A stretch of 64,000 nt of DNA, from positions 62,001 to 126,000 of the forward strand of contig CANXME010002673.1 of assembly GCA_948144175.1 (NCBI GenBank). Direction: 5' to 3'. Below the pieces are notes generated by a model. It saw nothing but the letters and a program-made list of their open reading frames with translations, had not been told where the DNA came from and made no database searches. Every line of letters starts with the position of its first letter. Position 1 is the stretch's first letter. The stretch is from Closterium sp. NIES-65. Its lineage: Eukaryota > Streptophyta > Zygnematophyceae > Desmidiales > Closteriaceae. A program made the translations under genes and the position numbers. This document shows positions 10,669-22,667 of the stretch, one piece after another.

Positions 10669-11654
10669 TGTTAATGGGAGTGGAGTGTTGGCCCCGCCCT
10701 CGCTTGGGCAACGCGGAGGACTTGGTCGGATGTACGGGAGTAGCAGCCGACCGTTCACAGTGGGAGAGCTGCTCGACAGGCTTCGTCGAGCTGCAGGGGA
10801 CCGCTGTGGTGTTGCTCTCGACCAAGGAGCTCGACAGCTTCAAATGACTGGTCTGGGCGACGGGTGGGCCGTCGACCAGGAGGGGCAGTTCAACCGGGAG
10901 GTCGACGGAGCAGTCGACGAGGGGAGCTCCGCAACAACCGCTGACAGTTCTAGTCAACGGAAGGGGTCCGTCGACCAGGGGGTAGCTCGACAGGAGCTGT
11001 GGTCGACCAGGGGCACCTGTTGGTCGACCAGAGGGACCTGGTGGTCGACCAGAGGCTGTGGTGGTCGACCGGAAACACCTGGTGGTCGACCAGGTCGACC
11101 GGGTAACCTGCTCGACGAGTTTGGCGGAGACACGCGAACGTCGTCCAGGTCGTGATGGCGAACACGACTGCGGGCTGGTATTCCGAAGTCGATGTGGCTC
11201 GTCAGGTGTAGACAACAGCCGACGGATGCCCAATGGGGCAAGTCGGGCCAATCATCTGCGCGCACCTGCGAGCGTGCGCACTGCTGTGTTCTACGGGGCA
11301 ACGCTGGACAGCCGCTCTGCTGCAGCGTTGGCACGCCGTCGACCTGCTCTGTTGGCAGGTCGCCTTTCCGCAGTGCTGGCGCGGCTCCTCTACGCAACGC
11401 TAGCAGGCGGTCGACCAAGCTGTGCTAGCGGTTGACCAGGCTAGCTGCAGAGTTGCTAGGTTCCTGATGCAGTCATTCTTGTCATTGTGAAATCAATCAA
11501 TTATGTAATTTTGACTTTGCCTAGTGGAAACTCTTGCCAATTTCTCCCGTGAATGTGCAAGCACTAAGGAACTAAGCAAAGCTACGATCACTCCTAGTAG
11601 TTCGTGCCAGCCCCCGTAGTCTAGCTCACTACCATTGTAGAGTGATTCTCCGCA
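10669..11654 (+). repeat. Copia-2a 5' LTR (986 bp), rich in GTCGAC palindromes
   Basis: It is the direct-repeat partner of 16176-17187, with TG...CA ends. Between about 10870 and 11110 it contains roughly ten GTCGAC palindromes, many in a repeated GGTGGTCGACCAG context. The 3' LTR has about 26 bp more near 16420-16445. Confidence 0.9.
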
Positions 11655-11754
11655 TGGTGCGGTGAGCGTGGACGGCCCCGCAGATTACCTTCAGACTGGA
11701 GCCGAATTTTGCACCTACTAAGTCGTTCGTAGGTCGGAAGTAGCGATAGTCACC

Positions 11755-14700
11755 ATGGTCGACCCTGTAGCTAATGCGGGTGTAGCGGACACCTTGGAGA
11801 CACGCTTGGCTGATGCGAGGAAACGCCACGCGGATGGTGAGTACGGAACAATCCCCTTGCTGATCGTCGAGTTGGGCATCCGGTCGCAGTGGACCCTTCC
11901 CATCCTGCATCTCCTCGACCGGTGTGCAACGAAGGTGGCGTCGACGACGAGGTCGACGGTGGTGCACGAGTCAGCGGCAGCGAAGGCACGAGGCAGAGAG
12001 GGGTGATCAAGGTCGACGGCGGTGTCGACGGAATCCAGGCGCGAGTGCGCGGTAGACGGCAGCTGCAGGCAGCTCACGTGCCGACGTCGATGTTCGACGG
12101 CGCTCTCCTCTACGAAGTGGTGGAGGGCTCTCGGCGACGACGCATGTGACGGCGGGCGGGATTGCACCGGCGTACGGCTACTTCAAGTTCTCGCCGGATC
12201 GAATCACCGTCACACCTCTGCAAGGTCGACGTGACCTCATCACCTCGAGGGAGTCGATCGAACCTCAGCTGGAGGTCGCCGGGCTGAAGGGCTTCGCCAA
12301 CGGCACCGTGCCCATTCCGCCTGAGGAGGATGTCGAGCTGCGCAGGGAGTTTCGTGCTGCCCACCTTCTCACCTTCATGGTCATCTCGAGGTGCTGCTCA
12401 CCGGTGGTGCAGCTAGCGCTCAGGAGCTGTCGAGAGCGATTGGATGCTGGCCACCAGGCATGGCATTCCATCATGTCGACGTACCAGGCCAGAGACGACC
12501 TGTACATCGGACAGCTGGAGGAGAAGATGAGTCAAATTCGGATGGGCGAGCAGGAGTCGGCGACGGACTACTGCAACCGAGCTCGACGGATCCTAGCTGA
12601 GATGAGGGTCCAAGGGGAGGCCGGGAAGCAGGTCCTCATCCCCGACGTGCTCTACGTTCCGGGCGTACAAGCAAATCTGCTATCAGCTGGCCAGCTGAAT
12701 GAGAGCGGAGTGCAGCTGCAAGGCGACGGCGACGAGATGCTGCTCGTCACCGCGACAGGAGAGATACTCGGTCGAGCACGCTACACCGGACGAGTCCCCT
12801 GCACCGACCTTCGCCCCTGCTCGACGCGGTCGCCGTCGACCGAGGTGGTGGCTCTGCGGACGATTGTCTCGGCGACAGCGTTGACCCCTGACCAGTTGCA
12901 TGTGAGGCACGCGCACGTCGGCATCGACACGATTAAGAGCTCGGCGAAGCATGAAGTTGCTGTTGGGCTCGACATCACGCCGTCGACCGGAGCAGACCCG
13001 CTGTGTGTCTCGTGCGTCAAAGGAAAGCTGGCGCGGCACACCTTCCTCGACAAGGGCTCGGACGCCGAGGAGGCACTGGCTGTCGTGCATATTGACTTGG
13101 TGCGGGCCATTTCGGGTGGCTGTCAAGGATGGCAGCTTGTACTTCCTGCTGCTGAAGGATCGCCATACTCGGTTCGTATGGGCAATGCCTGTCGCTAAGA
13201 AGAGCGACATGCTGCAGGAGTTCCAGAAGTGGCTGGTACTGGTGGAACGACAGACAAAGAAGTCGGTGTTGTCGCTTCGCTCCGATCGAGGAGGGGAGTT
13301 CCTCGGGAAGGCGTTCACCGACTTCGTCGACGGGAAGGGCATCGTCCACGACCTCACGTGCCCCTACACTCCGCAGCAGAATGGCATGGCTGAGCGGGAG
13401 ATGCGCACGGTCGTCGAGGCCGTGCGGACGATGCTGTTGCACATGGGCGTGCAGCACCACTGGTGGCACCTTGCTCAACGACAGGCTGTCTGGGTGCGCA
13501 ACTGCTTGGAGCGGTCGAGGATGCCGACGGGGACGACTCCGTACCAGCTGCTGACCGGGAAGAAGCCCGACCTTACGCTGGCGCGGGTGTGGGACTCCAT
13601 GGTGCAGTTCATGGTTCCCCAGCAGCAGTGCGGTGGGAAGCTGGCGCCAAAGGCTCGCTGGGGGCTTCACCTGGGTGTGTCGTCGGAGAGCAAGGGCTGG
13701 AAGGTGCTCAACCTGACCGACAACAAGGTGGTCACGTCGGTCGAGGTGATCTTCTATGAGATGATGTCGCTGGAGGTGTGGAAGGCAAAGTATGGGCCGG
13801 CGTCGGGGCGGACGCAGGGGCACCCGCCGACGGACACCTCGACGGCGACGATTCCGTTGCTCGCCGAAGTCGACGAGCCTGCTGATGAGGATGTTGTGGA
13901 GGTTCTTCCACCTCCCCCTGTTCTTGCTCCTTCGTTCCCCGTCGCAGATCGGCCTGTGTCAGCACTTGTGTCGACCACCGACGATGAGGGGAGCCTTGAG
14001 GCGTCGCCTGTGGCGCCGGCCCATGGCATCGCCGGCGGTCGACAAGGCGCCCAGCTCGTCGACCAGGATGGGAAGCCGTGAACGAGAGGGGAGCAGCAGA
14101 CAAGGGAGCCGGTCAAACAGGAAGCAACAGCAGCGGTGCAGCCGACAGGGGAGCAGCAGCCGGGGCGGCCGACAGGGGAGCTGTCGAAGTCAGCAGCAGG
14201 CGAGTAGCTAGCTGGTCGAAGGGCCGAAGAAGCTGGTCGATGACGAGGACGTCGACGAGGAAGGGGAGCAGTCGGCAGGTGAGGAGTCCACCGACAACGA
14301 AGTGGTGGAAGTGCCGATCACGAAGCCTGAGCTGCGACGCACAGGTCGAGCTCGACGGCCGCCGGAGCGGCTGAGCTTCCACGCCTACCTACCACCAGCT
14401 GCCTTCACCACGGTGTACGACAAGGTCGACCACGACCTGTTGTACGACGACGCCGAGAAGGATGAAGACCTGCCGGAGCTCGACCCTGTCGTGCATGCCG
14501 ACCCCGAACACCGCTGGGCCATCGCCACGATGACGGTGAAGGAGGCACTGTCGAGATGGAAGGGCGAGGCGGTGAAGGCCGCCATGGAAGAAGTGATCCG
14601 CAGCCTCATCGGTATGGGGACTTGGGAGCTGGTCGAATGCCCACGCGGGGTGAACATTATGAAGAACCGGTGGGTGCTGAGGACCAAGTATCGCATCGAC

Positions 14701-16046
14701 GATACCGCCGAGCGCGAGAAGGCGAGACTGGTCATGAAGGGCTTCACGCCGATGTACGGCGCCGACTACGATGAGACGTACTCGCCGGTGAGCAGCTACG
14801 TCACGTTGAGGATCTTCCTCAGCATCGTCGCCGTCCTCGACCTCAACCTGATGCAGCTCGACATGAAGAACGCTTTCCTACAGAGCAGGCTCGACAGGGT
14901 GCTCTATATGTACCAGCCGGACTACTTCGACGACGGGACCGGCCGGGTGTATAAGCTGCTGAAGAGCCTCTACGGGCTGAAGCAGTCGCTGCTGCTGTGG
15001 TATAGGGCTCTCGACAGTGTGCTGCTGGGCGCTGGCTAGAAGAAGAGCCAGGTCGACGAGGCGCTCTACTTCAAGGTCAGCAACGACGGAGTGACCTGTT
15101 GGGTGCTGGTCTACGTCGACGACCTGCTCCCCGCCAGCAGCAGCACCGCGATGCTGAAGGAGCTGCTGGAGGCCGCCTTCGAGCTGCGTGAGATCTCGCC
15201 GGTGATGAAGTACCTTGGGCTGGAGATCGTGCGCGGCAGGCCGGCCAGGAAGCTGTGGCTGCACCAGCAGGGCTACGCCGACAAGCTACGCAGGCGCTTC
15301 ATCGACGAGGAGCAGGGCGGTCGAGTCCCGAAGACGCCTGTCTCGGTCGACGCCTACACTCACCTGACGTTCGACGACGAGGAGGCTTAGGAGCGCGAGG
15401 TGGAGGAGTACCGGCAGAAGGTTGGCTCGCTGCAGTTCGCGGCGACGACGACGAGGCCGGACATCGCGTTCGCCTGCAGCAAGCTGGGGAGCGGCCTTAC
15501 AGTGAGGAGCGACCAGCATTGGCGCGAGGTCGACCGCTACCTCGCCTACCTCGCCGACACCCGTGACACCGCCCTGGAGTTCGGCGGTGGACCAGAAATG
15601 TTGGAGCTGATCGGCTACGTCGATGCCGACGACGCGGGCGACAAGCAGAACCGGATGAGCACGACATTGTCATCGACCGAGTTGGAGTACGTGGCGGCCA
15701 TGGACACCGGCAAGGAGGGGCATCGACTTCGCTTCCTCCTTGCGGAATTCAAGCTTCTCGACGCTGGACAGCCAACCATCCTCCACGTCGACAACAAGTC
15801 GGCAATCATGGTCGCTGAGGGCTTGGGCTGACGGGCAACCTCAAGCACATGGAGCAACTTTACGCCTGGCTGCAGCACATGTAGAGGCACGGGAAGTTCG
15901 TGCTGAGGTACATCCCGACCACCGAGCAGCCAGCGGACTTCTTGACAAAGGCGCTGCATTTTCCGGCCTTCAACCGGTGCTGTGTCGCCATCGGCCAAGT
16001 TCGTCTGGCCAACATCGGCGACGGCAACGTCGAGGTGCAGCAGTAG
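11755..16046 (+). pseudogene. Copia-2a gag-pol, decayed
   Basis: The start codon is ATG 11755 (MVDPVANAGVADTLETRLAD). A Gag-like helical region is read in pieces to about 12600 (ITVTPLQGRRDL, QAWHSIMSTYQ, YIGQLEEKM). It then jumps directly to LIPDVLYVPGVQANLLSAGQ, which is normally the far side of the protease. The CCHC knuckle and DSG protease site are therefore missing. A GAG-pre-integrase part follows (LHVRHAHVGIDTIKSS). The integrase core shows HIDL near 13088, LRSDRGGEF near 13278 and PYTPQQNGMAERE near 13363, with a frameshift after HIDL. RT is at 14302-15390 with YVDD at about 15113, broken by TAG 15037-15039 and TAG 15388-15390. RNase H remnants (YVDADDAGDKQ, LHVDNKSAIM, QPADFLTKAL) run to TAG 16044-16046. 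Confidence 0.85.
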
Positions 16047-16175
16047 GTGACGTGCCCTTCTGCACGGCTGGTGCGGTGACGGCGTGTTGTGTGTGGGGTG
16101 CACGCCGAGGACGAGTTTTCTCCGTGGAGTACTGCCGTATGGGCTGGAGGCCCAAGCGTGAGCGCGCCAGGGGAG

Positions 16176-17187
16176 TGTTAATGGGAGTGGAGTGTTGGCC
16201 CCGCCCTCGCTTAGGCAACGCGGACGACTTGGTCGGATGTACGGGAGTAGCAGCCGACTGTTCACAGTGGGAGAGCTTCTCGACAAGCTTCGTCGAGCTG
16301 CAGGGGACCGCTGTGGTGTTGCTGTCGACCAGGGAGCTCGACAGCTTCAACTGACTGGTCTGGGCGACGGGTGGGCCGTCGACCAGGAGGGGCAGTTTGA
16401 CCGGGAGGTCGACGGAGCAGTCCGTCGACATGCAAGTGAGCAGCGGTCGACGAGGAGAGCTCGGCGACAACCGCTGACAGTTCTGGTCGACGGAAGGGGT
16501 CCGTCGACCAGGGGGTAGCTCGACGGGAGCTCTGGTCGGCCAAGGACACCTGTTGGTCGACCAGAGGGATCTGGTGGTCGACCAGAGGCTGTGGTGGTCG
16601 ACCGGAAACACCTGGTGGTCGACCAGGTCGACCGGGTAACCTGCTCGACGAGTTCGGCGGAGACACGCGAACGTCGTCGAGGTCGCGATGGCGAAGACGA
16701 CTGCGGGCTGGTATTCCGAAGTCGATGTGGCTCGTCAGGTGCAGACAACAGCCGACGGACGCCCAGCGGGGCAAGTCGGGCCAATCGCCTGCGCGCACCT
16801 GCGAGCGTGCGCACTGCTGTGTTCTACGGGGCAACGCTGGGCAGCCGCTCTGCTGCAGCGTTGGCACGCCGTCGACGTGCTCTGTTGGCAGGTCGCCTTT
16901 CCGCAGTGCTGGCGCGGCTCCTCTACGCAACGCTGGTAGGCGGTCAACCAAGCTGTGCTGGCGGTCGACCAGGCTAGCTGCAGAGTTGCTAGGTTCCTGA
17001 TGTAGTCATTCTTGTTATTGTGAACTCAATCAATTCTGTAATTTTGACTTTGCCTAGTGGAAACTCTTGACGATTTCGTCCGTGAATGTGCAAGCACTAA
17101 GGAACTAAGCAAAGCTACGATCACTCCTAGTAGTTTGTGCCAACCCCCGTGGTCTAGCTCACTACCATTGTAGAGTGATTCTCTGCA
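16176..17187 (+). repeat. Copia-2a 3' LTR (1,012 bp)
   Basis: Direct repeat of 10669-11654 with scattered substitutions and one short extra segment. It ends CTCTGCA at 17187, followed by the AGGAG target duplication. Confidence 0.9.
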
Positions 17188-17192
17188 AGGAG

Positions 17193-19170
17193 GAAGGAAG
17201 GGAGAGAGAGATGTATCGAGGGCGTAGACTATGATGCAAATAAAGATGGAAGGGAGATCAAGGCAAAGTGTGAAGATTCCGTAAGAGGCAAAGGGAGGGA
17301 AAGGAATGGCGGCTATGGCGGGTGGGTGGGCGACGTATTGGGTGAGGTGGAATGGGGTGGGGCCGAACGGGGTGGGGCGGAGATGGTGCCTCCCTGGGCA
17401 TCGTGGCGCCCCCGACTCAGCTCGACAACGAGCTGGAGAATGCGGTGTTGTGGGGAGCTGTGGGATGGGGAGGCGAAGGATGGGGAGATGTAGGAAGGGG
17501 AGGAGAGGGATGCGCAGAACAAGGGATGGGGATGCGTGGGCGACGGGATGGGGATGCGTGGGCGACGGGATGGGGATGCGTGGGCGACGGGTAGGGGATG
17601 CGTGGGCGACGGAATGGGGATGTGTGGGCGAGCATGGCCGACGGGAGAGGAGTGAGTGTGTGCGACGGAGGGGAGTGTGCGTGTGCAACAGAGGGGAATG
17701 AGCGAAGGCGACGAGTGGAAGTGAGCGTGAGCGACGGAAGGGAAGGAAGCGTGTGCGACGTACGAGCAGTGAGAGTGGGCGGCAGAAAGGGAGTTAGCGT
17801 GGGCGACAGAAAAGGAGTTAGCGTGGGTGACGGGAAGGGAGTGTGCCACCGCGTTGGAGGGGAGTGAGCATGCTCTTTCGAGGGGAGTGCGCGCGGGCGA
17901 CAGAAGGGGACTTAGGTAGAATGGGGCATGCGGCGAGGAGACGATACGGCCAGGGCATGACGCGACACGGAGGGGGTAAGAGGAGGAGACGGGGGAGAGG
18001 ACAGCGGGGGAGGGAGGAGGATAGGGGGGGGGAGCAGAGGACTAGGAGGGAGCAAACAGTTGAAGAAAGTGGAGGACAGGGGGGGGGAGGGAGCCAAGGA
18101 CAGGGGGGAGAGAGGAGGACAGGGGGGAGAGAGGAGGACAGCAGCGAGAGAGGAGGATAGGAGGGGACAAGCATGAAGGACACTGAGATGGCAAGCACGG
18201 AGGAACAGGTGGGATGCCTAGGATATACAGCGGACAAGCAGCAAGGAAATCGTGAAGGCAAGTGGGGGCTCCAAGGAGGGGAACCAGGATAGGAAATGAG
18301 GGGAAACAGGGTGGGAAATGAGGGGAACTAGGGCGGGAAGAGAGGGCTACCAAGGGCGGAAAAACGTGGGGACCTGGGGGGAAGAGGAGAAATGATGGGA
18401 AGGAGGGAAGGGAATGATGGGGTTGGAGGGAGCAAAAGAGGTGAAGGAAGGGGGGAAATGAGGGAGAGGGGGGGCCAAGGGATCGACGGAGATAGAAAGA
18501 GGGGAGAGAGGGTGAGGGGGTGACGTGTATGGGGGACGTTGAGTGGACACAAGGGGGCATCGCAATGTGCAAACAAGGGGGGAAAATGAGCGCACCCAAG
18601 GGGTGTAATTGAGGGCAAATAGGGCGGTATAGTGAGTGCACATAGGGGGGAAACAGAGTGCAGGCAGCGAGGAAAGATGAGTGCAAAGTGGAGGTGAAGC
18701 CGAGTGCAAACAGGAGGCGATGGGAGGCGATGAGGCGGAGATGCGGCAGGCGGCGACGAGGAGCAGGCGAGGCGGCGACGTGGCGACAATGAGGCGGCGA
18801 GGCAACGATCTGGCGGAGATCTGGAGGCGTGGTGGCGATAGGGAGTCGAGGGGGGGAGGCGGCGATGTGACAGTGCGCCGATGACGAAGCAAAACGGCAC
18901 TGGGGGTCGCACATCCAAGGCGCGAAGTAACGCGGTCGCGCGTTCTGCGGGGAGGCGAGATGCATACGAGGGATCACATGTGCCAGCTTCCGACACGGCG
19001 AGGAAGCAACAAATGACGACGCGCCGTTCTCGTGGCGACGTCGCGATCTAGCCGCGACGTCCCGAAACGCATACGATGAGGCAGTCCTAGACCCGTTGAG
19101 AGACGGACACCTTGCTTTTGAACTATGGTTTGCGTGGCGCTCTGGTTAGATTCTTGGGTAGCATAACGCT
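17193..19170. repeat. Non-coding; G/A-rich minisatellites
   Basis: No gene is supported. 17515-17640 is a tandem array of an approximately 22-bp unit (GATGCGTGGGCGACGGGATG plus two bases). 17640-17880 holds degenerate units with GTGTGCGACGGA. 17930-18680 is a purine-rich tract on the plus strand. 18700-18870 is rich in GGCGA and GAGGCGG. The open frames on both strands are products of low complexity. Confidence 0.7.
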
Positions 19171-19544
19171 GTAAGAATCCCAACCACTAAACCATTGGGA
19201 TAAAAGGGCTTATTTCAGTAGCGGGTCAGTGCGCCCATAACCCCCCAGGCGAACGCGCCTGTAACCCTCTCCAGAATCAATAGGGCATCCACAGTGCAGA
19301 TCTACTGACACCCCCCCACACTGGGAGGCCCAGGACTAAGCACAGCGGCACCGGCCTACATGTGCATACACCGGGAATCGAACCCGAGACCGCTCTGATA
19401 CCATGTAAGAATCCCAACCACTAAACCATTGGGATGAAAGGGCTTATTTCAGTAGCGGGTCAGTGCGCCCATAACCCCCCAGGCGAACGCGCTTGTAACC
19501 CTCTCCAGAATCAATCGGGCATCCACAGTGCAGATCTACTGACA
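19171..19544 (-). repeat. tRNA-derived SINE-like sequence, partial tandem dimer
   Basis: A 140-bp segment occurs twice in direct orientation (19171-19310 and 19405-19544; offset 234) with very few differences. Between the copies, the minus strand carries a tRNA-type internal promoter: an A-box-like TAGTGGTTGGGA (complement of about 19412-19424) and a perfect B-box GGTTCGATTCC (complement of 19374-19384), spaced like a tRNA gene. The acceptor stem does not pair, so it is not a functional tRNA. This fits a SINE head plus body. Confidence 0.65.
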
Positions 19545-19796
19545 AACGCGATATCTACGCTTCCAGTTTTTGCTAGATTCTGTGAGGCTTATGCTTGTCA
19601 GATTAAGCATCTGGGATGGTTATCACTTGTTGGTTGCTGCGCCATTTGGTTTCCACATACCGCAGCGTATTCCCCAACTCTGGTTCCGCACGAAATTTAT
19701 TGGATTCGCCAGCCAGTTTGAATTCCTCGCTCCAGCTTTCCGTACCCACAAAACTTCGCTGTCGAATCAGCATCCCTCGAAGGGTGTACACTAACA

Positions 19797-22667
19797 ATGC
19801 TCCCAAAAACCACCCATAGGAAAGTGCACCCTTGCTTTAATCATCAGCCAATTGCGGCTCCAGTTTTCTCACTTTCTGCCGACCATGTGGCAGAGACATC
19901 TGCGAAACCAATCGGTGATTCACAGTCGCAGATTCCGACTCAGACCACGGCGCGCACGACCCGTCTCAAGCAAGCGACCTTGACCTTCGGCAAACCTGCG
20001 TCGTCAACTGCCAACGTCACGAACGCTCCCGGAACATCTGACCGACCGCGACCTCGCCTCAATATCAATCTGGCCGAGCTCATCGAGGGAGTTTACGACG
20101 AAGCGATGGACAAGTTCAAAAATCATTGGTCTACCCGGTTTCAGTGGCTCATAATCACTAAAACCACTACCGGCTTGCCTGCGTTCAAGTGTACCGTTTG
20201 TGCAGCCTTTGCTGGGGATGCAGGAAAGTGCGGGAGGCGCGGGAGAGGCGCCACCGACCTGCAGACACAGTCTTTCCGTAAACACGCTGGCACGACGAAG
20301 CACAAGCTGGCGGTTGAGAGACAGAAATATGAAGAGGAGTGCGGTGGACGGCAGCCACAAATCGACCAACATCGCGCCGCGGTGGACACTGAGAAGATGC
20401 GGACCGTCGCCCTTCTGGACTCGCTGCTGTTCATCAGCAGGTCCGACGCGCCCATGGGGATGTGGGTGAAACTGGTGCGGTACTTGTCGGAGAAGGGCGT
20501 GCAAGGCTTCCCTAAGAGAGGGTACGGCACCTACTACACCACGTGAGTGCAACTGCCGTACGCCTCTTTATAAGTACCCACGTTTTAATAATGTTCTAAC
20601 TAAATTGTTATTGACTATTGGTTCCATGTGCAGATACGGCTTCGGTGAGCTGACGCAAGCTACAGCTACATGGCTCCAGACAACCCAGCTGCAACATGTG
20701 CTATCGTCGCCCTTCGTCGGCATCTCGATTGACGAGAGCACGGATAGGTGCAGCGGGAAGCACTTGATCCTGTTCATCACCTTCGTCCGTGACTTCAAGG
20801 TCGTCACGGAGTTCATGGCGCTTCTCACCGTGGAGAAGGCCGACGCTGCTTCTCTTCTGGGCGTTCTGCTATCACACCTGCTGGCAGTCGGGGTCGACCT
20901 GCAGCGCATTGCAGGCATCAGCACCGACGGCGCGAACGTCATGATGGGCTGCAAGGGCGGCCTCACGACACGCCTCCGCGTGCGCATTCCCCATTTGGTG
21001 TCATCCCATTGCATCGCTCACAGGTAAACCTGTAGGTGCATAGGGTTTTTTGAAGTTCTTTAACGGCTACATGTGACTAATGTTTCCCTTTTTTGTTTTT
21101 ACAGGGAGGCACTGGCGGCTAAAACAGCCGCAGAGAAGATTCCCGCCTTCAACGTCATTGACACGGTGATCCGCACCGTGGCTGAGCATCTCGGTCGAAG
21201 TGGGCCATGGCATCAGCGGTTCATGGGGCTGCAGGAAGTCTTCACCTCCACCTCACTGGAGCTTCAAGGGATCCATGCAGTCCGTTGGCTTTCGCGGGGC
21301 GACGCAGTGCTCAGACTCGTCGCCGTCCTTCCGGCTCTCATCGTGATGTTGAAGGAGTGGGACGCGACGCTTTATGCGCTGGTGACGAGCTACAGGTTTC
21401 ATTTCCTCCTGTTTTTCATTGCAGATGTGCTTGAGCAGCTGAACATACTCAACAAGGCATTCCAGCACAAGGAGGTAAGCTCTGGTTTCTTGTTACTAGT
21501 TAAGTCTTTGTGCTAATGCCAGCTCCGTTTCTTCTAACCTTAGTCACTAACCACATGTCCACGTGTTTTTTTCCAGCTTGATTATGCCAGCGTGCATGCG
21601 CAGATCAAGCGTACAACATCCCACATCGAGAGCCGCTACGTCGACTGCGGAGACGACTTCGGAGGCGGCGTCAGCGAGCTGCTGTCCCCCTTCATCGCAC
21701 GCCATGGGCCTGGAGGAAACCGGGAGGTGAAGGTTGAAGGGATTGATTCGGACGGCCGACCAGCACGCTTCAAATTCGTGCTGCACGAGGACGAGCTAGA
21801 GGAGTTTGAAGGGCCCGGCACCCACGATGGCTGTGTGGAGGTTTGCACACAGTTTGCCGAGGTGATCGTGCACCAACTGGAGCACCGGCTTGGCGACCTG
21901 AACGGGATGTCCGGCGCTAGGCTCTTCACCCCCGACGAGTACCCGCTGGAGCGTGGAGAGAGGAACTGCAGGTGCCTCGAGTGGCTTCGGTCGCTTGTCA
22001 CGCTGTTCAAGGCCGACCTGACGGATGAGATCCTGCCAGGTAAGCCATTAAGCAGCTTGGTTTTAATATCAGGCTACCCCGATGCATCGTTTGTATTGCA
22101 TGTCACTTCAATTAATGTTTGAATTTGGGTTCTGAGCTTGCTCCTCCTGTTTTACTTCCTATCCCGTCAGGAATTGACAAGCGCCGCGCAGAGAAGGAGC
22201 TGCGCATGTTCACTTCGGTGCTTGCAGCATCTACCAAGGGCGAGCGCGGTTTCCACGCGGGTCTCACTGCCATGCTCAAGACTCCCGACTGGCGAGAGAA
22301 CTACCCCAACTTGGTGCTCCTGTGGGTGGCGGTTGGTGTACTGCCGCTGAGCACCGTGGAGTGCGAGCGGGGGTTCTCACGCCAGAACATCATTAAGTCG
22401 TGGAAGAGGGGCGCGCTCAAGGATGCTCGCCTGGGGGACCTTATGTGCATGAGCTTGATGGATTACGCCCCCGACTGGGATGAGATTGTGACAGTCTGGA
22501 GGAGTTACAAGAAGTGCAAGCCCCAGAGCAACGCTCCACTCCCGCCTGCAGGAAAGCAACACAACAAGAAGGGCAAGGAGGCAGATGAAGAGATGGATGT
22601 AATAGTTGACCTAGAAGATGAGCAGGATGCAGTTGACTCCGATGATGATGATGGATTTAATGAGTAG
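19797..22667 (+). CDS. hAT-type transposase (or domesticated derivative), five exons, apparently intact
   Basis: Exons: 19797-20542, 20634-21023, 21105-21474, 21577-22039, 22171-22667. All introns are GT-AG and the phases match at each junction, giving 821 codons then TAG. Residues about 120-165 form a zinc-finger-like Cys2-His2 pattern (CTVC ... KHAGTTKH). Next come the RNase H-like core blocks of hAT/ZMYM-type proteins: VGISIDESTDRCSGKH, IAGISTDGANVMMGCKGG, SHCIAHR, and LQGIHAVRWLSRGDAVLRL. The C-terminus has the hAT dimerisation block (LPLSTVECERGFSRQNIIKS) and an acidic tail. In the family, Asp, Asp and Glu in these blocks coordinate metal for cut-and-paste transposition; the Asp in DEST and DGAN and the Glu in ECERGFS are present. 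No frameshift or stop is seen. The start ATG is the first in frame; an upstream exon cannot be excluded. Terminal inverted repeats were not found with confidence, so domestication is possible. Confidence 0.85.

Larger units (their letters stand above)
10669..17187 (+). mobile_element. Copia-2a, full-length LTR retrotransposon with AGGAG target duplication
   Basis: Two LTRs (10669-11654 and 16176-17187) in direct orientation bound about 4.5 kb of gag-pol. The 5-bp target duplication AGGAG is intact at 10664-10668 and 17188-17192. Both LTRs start TGTTAATGGGAGTGG and end ...CTC(C/T)GCA. A purine tract (AGGGGAG, near 16169-16175) precedes the 3' LTR, and a TGG-starting primer site follows the 5' LTR at 11655. 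The order integrase, then RT, then RNase H makes it Ty1/Copia. The coding region is broken by stops, frameshifts and an internal deletion, so the element is dead. Confidence 0.92.

Noticed and set aside
9767..11251. 494-codon minus-strand frame
   Set aside because: It spans the purine tract and part of the Copia-2a LTR; no domain or conserved motif.
17306..17870. Plus- and minus-strand frames in the GATGCGTGGGCGACGGG repeats
   Set aside because: Degenerate minisatellite; no splice logic or protein-like composition.
19370..19435. Functional tRNA gene on the minus strand
   Set aside because: A- and B-box are present but the acceptor arms do not pair; fits a SINE head better.
21396..21424. A 29-bp intron (GTTTC...TTGCAG) inside hAT exon 3
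   Set aside because: Removing it breaks the frame, and the retained reading (SYRFHFLLFFIADVLEQLN) fits the conserved hAT block.
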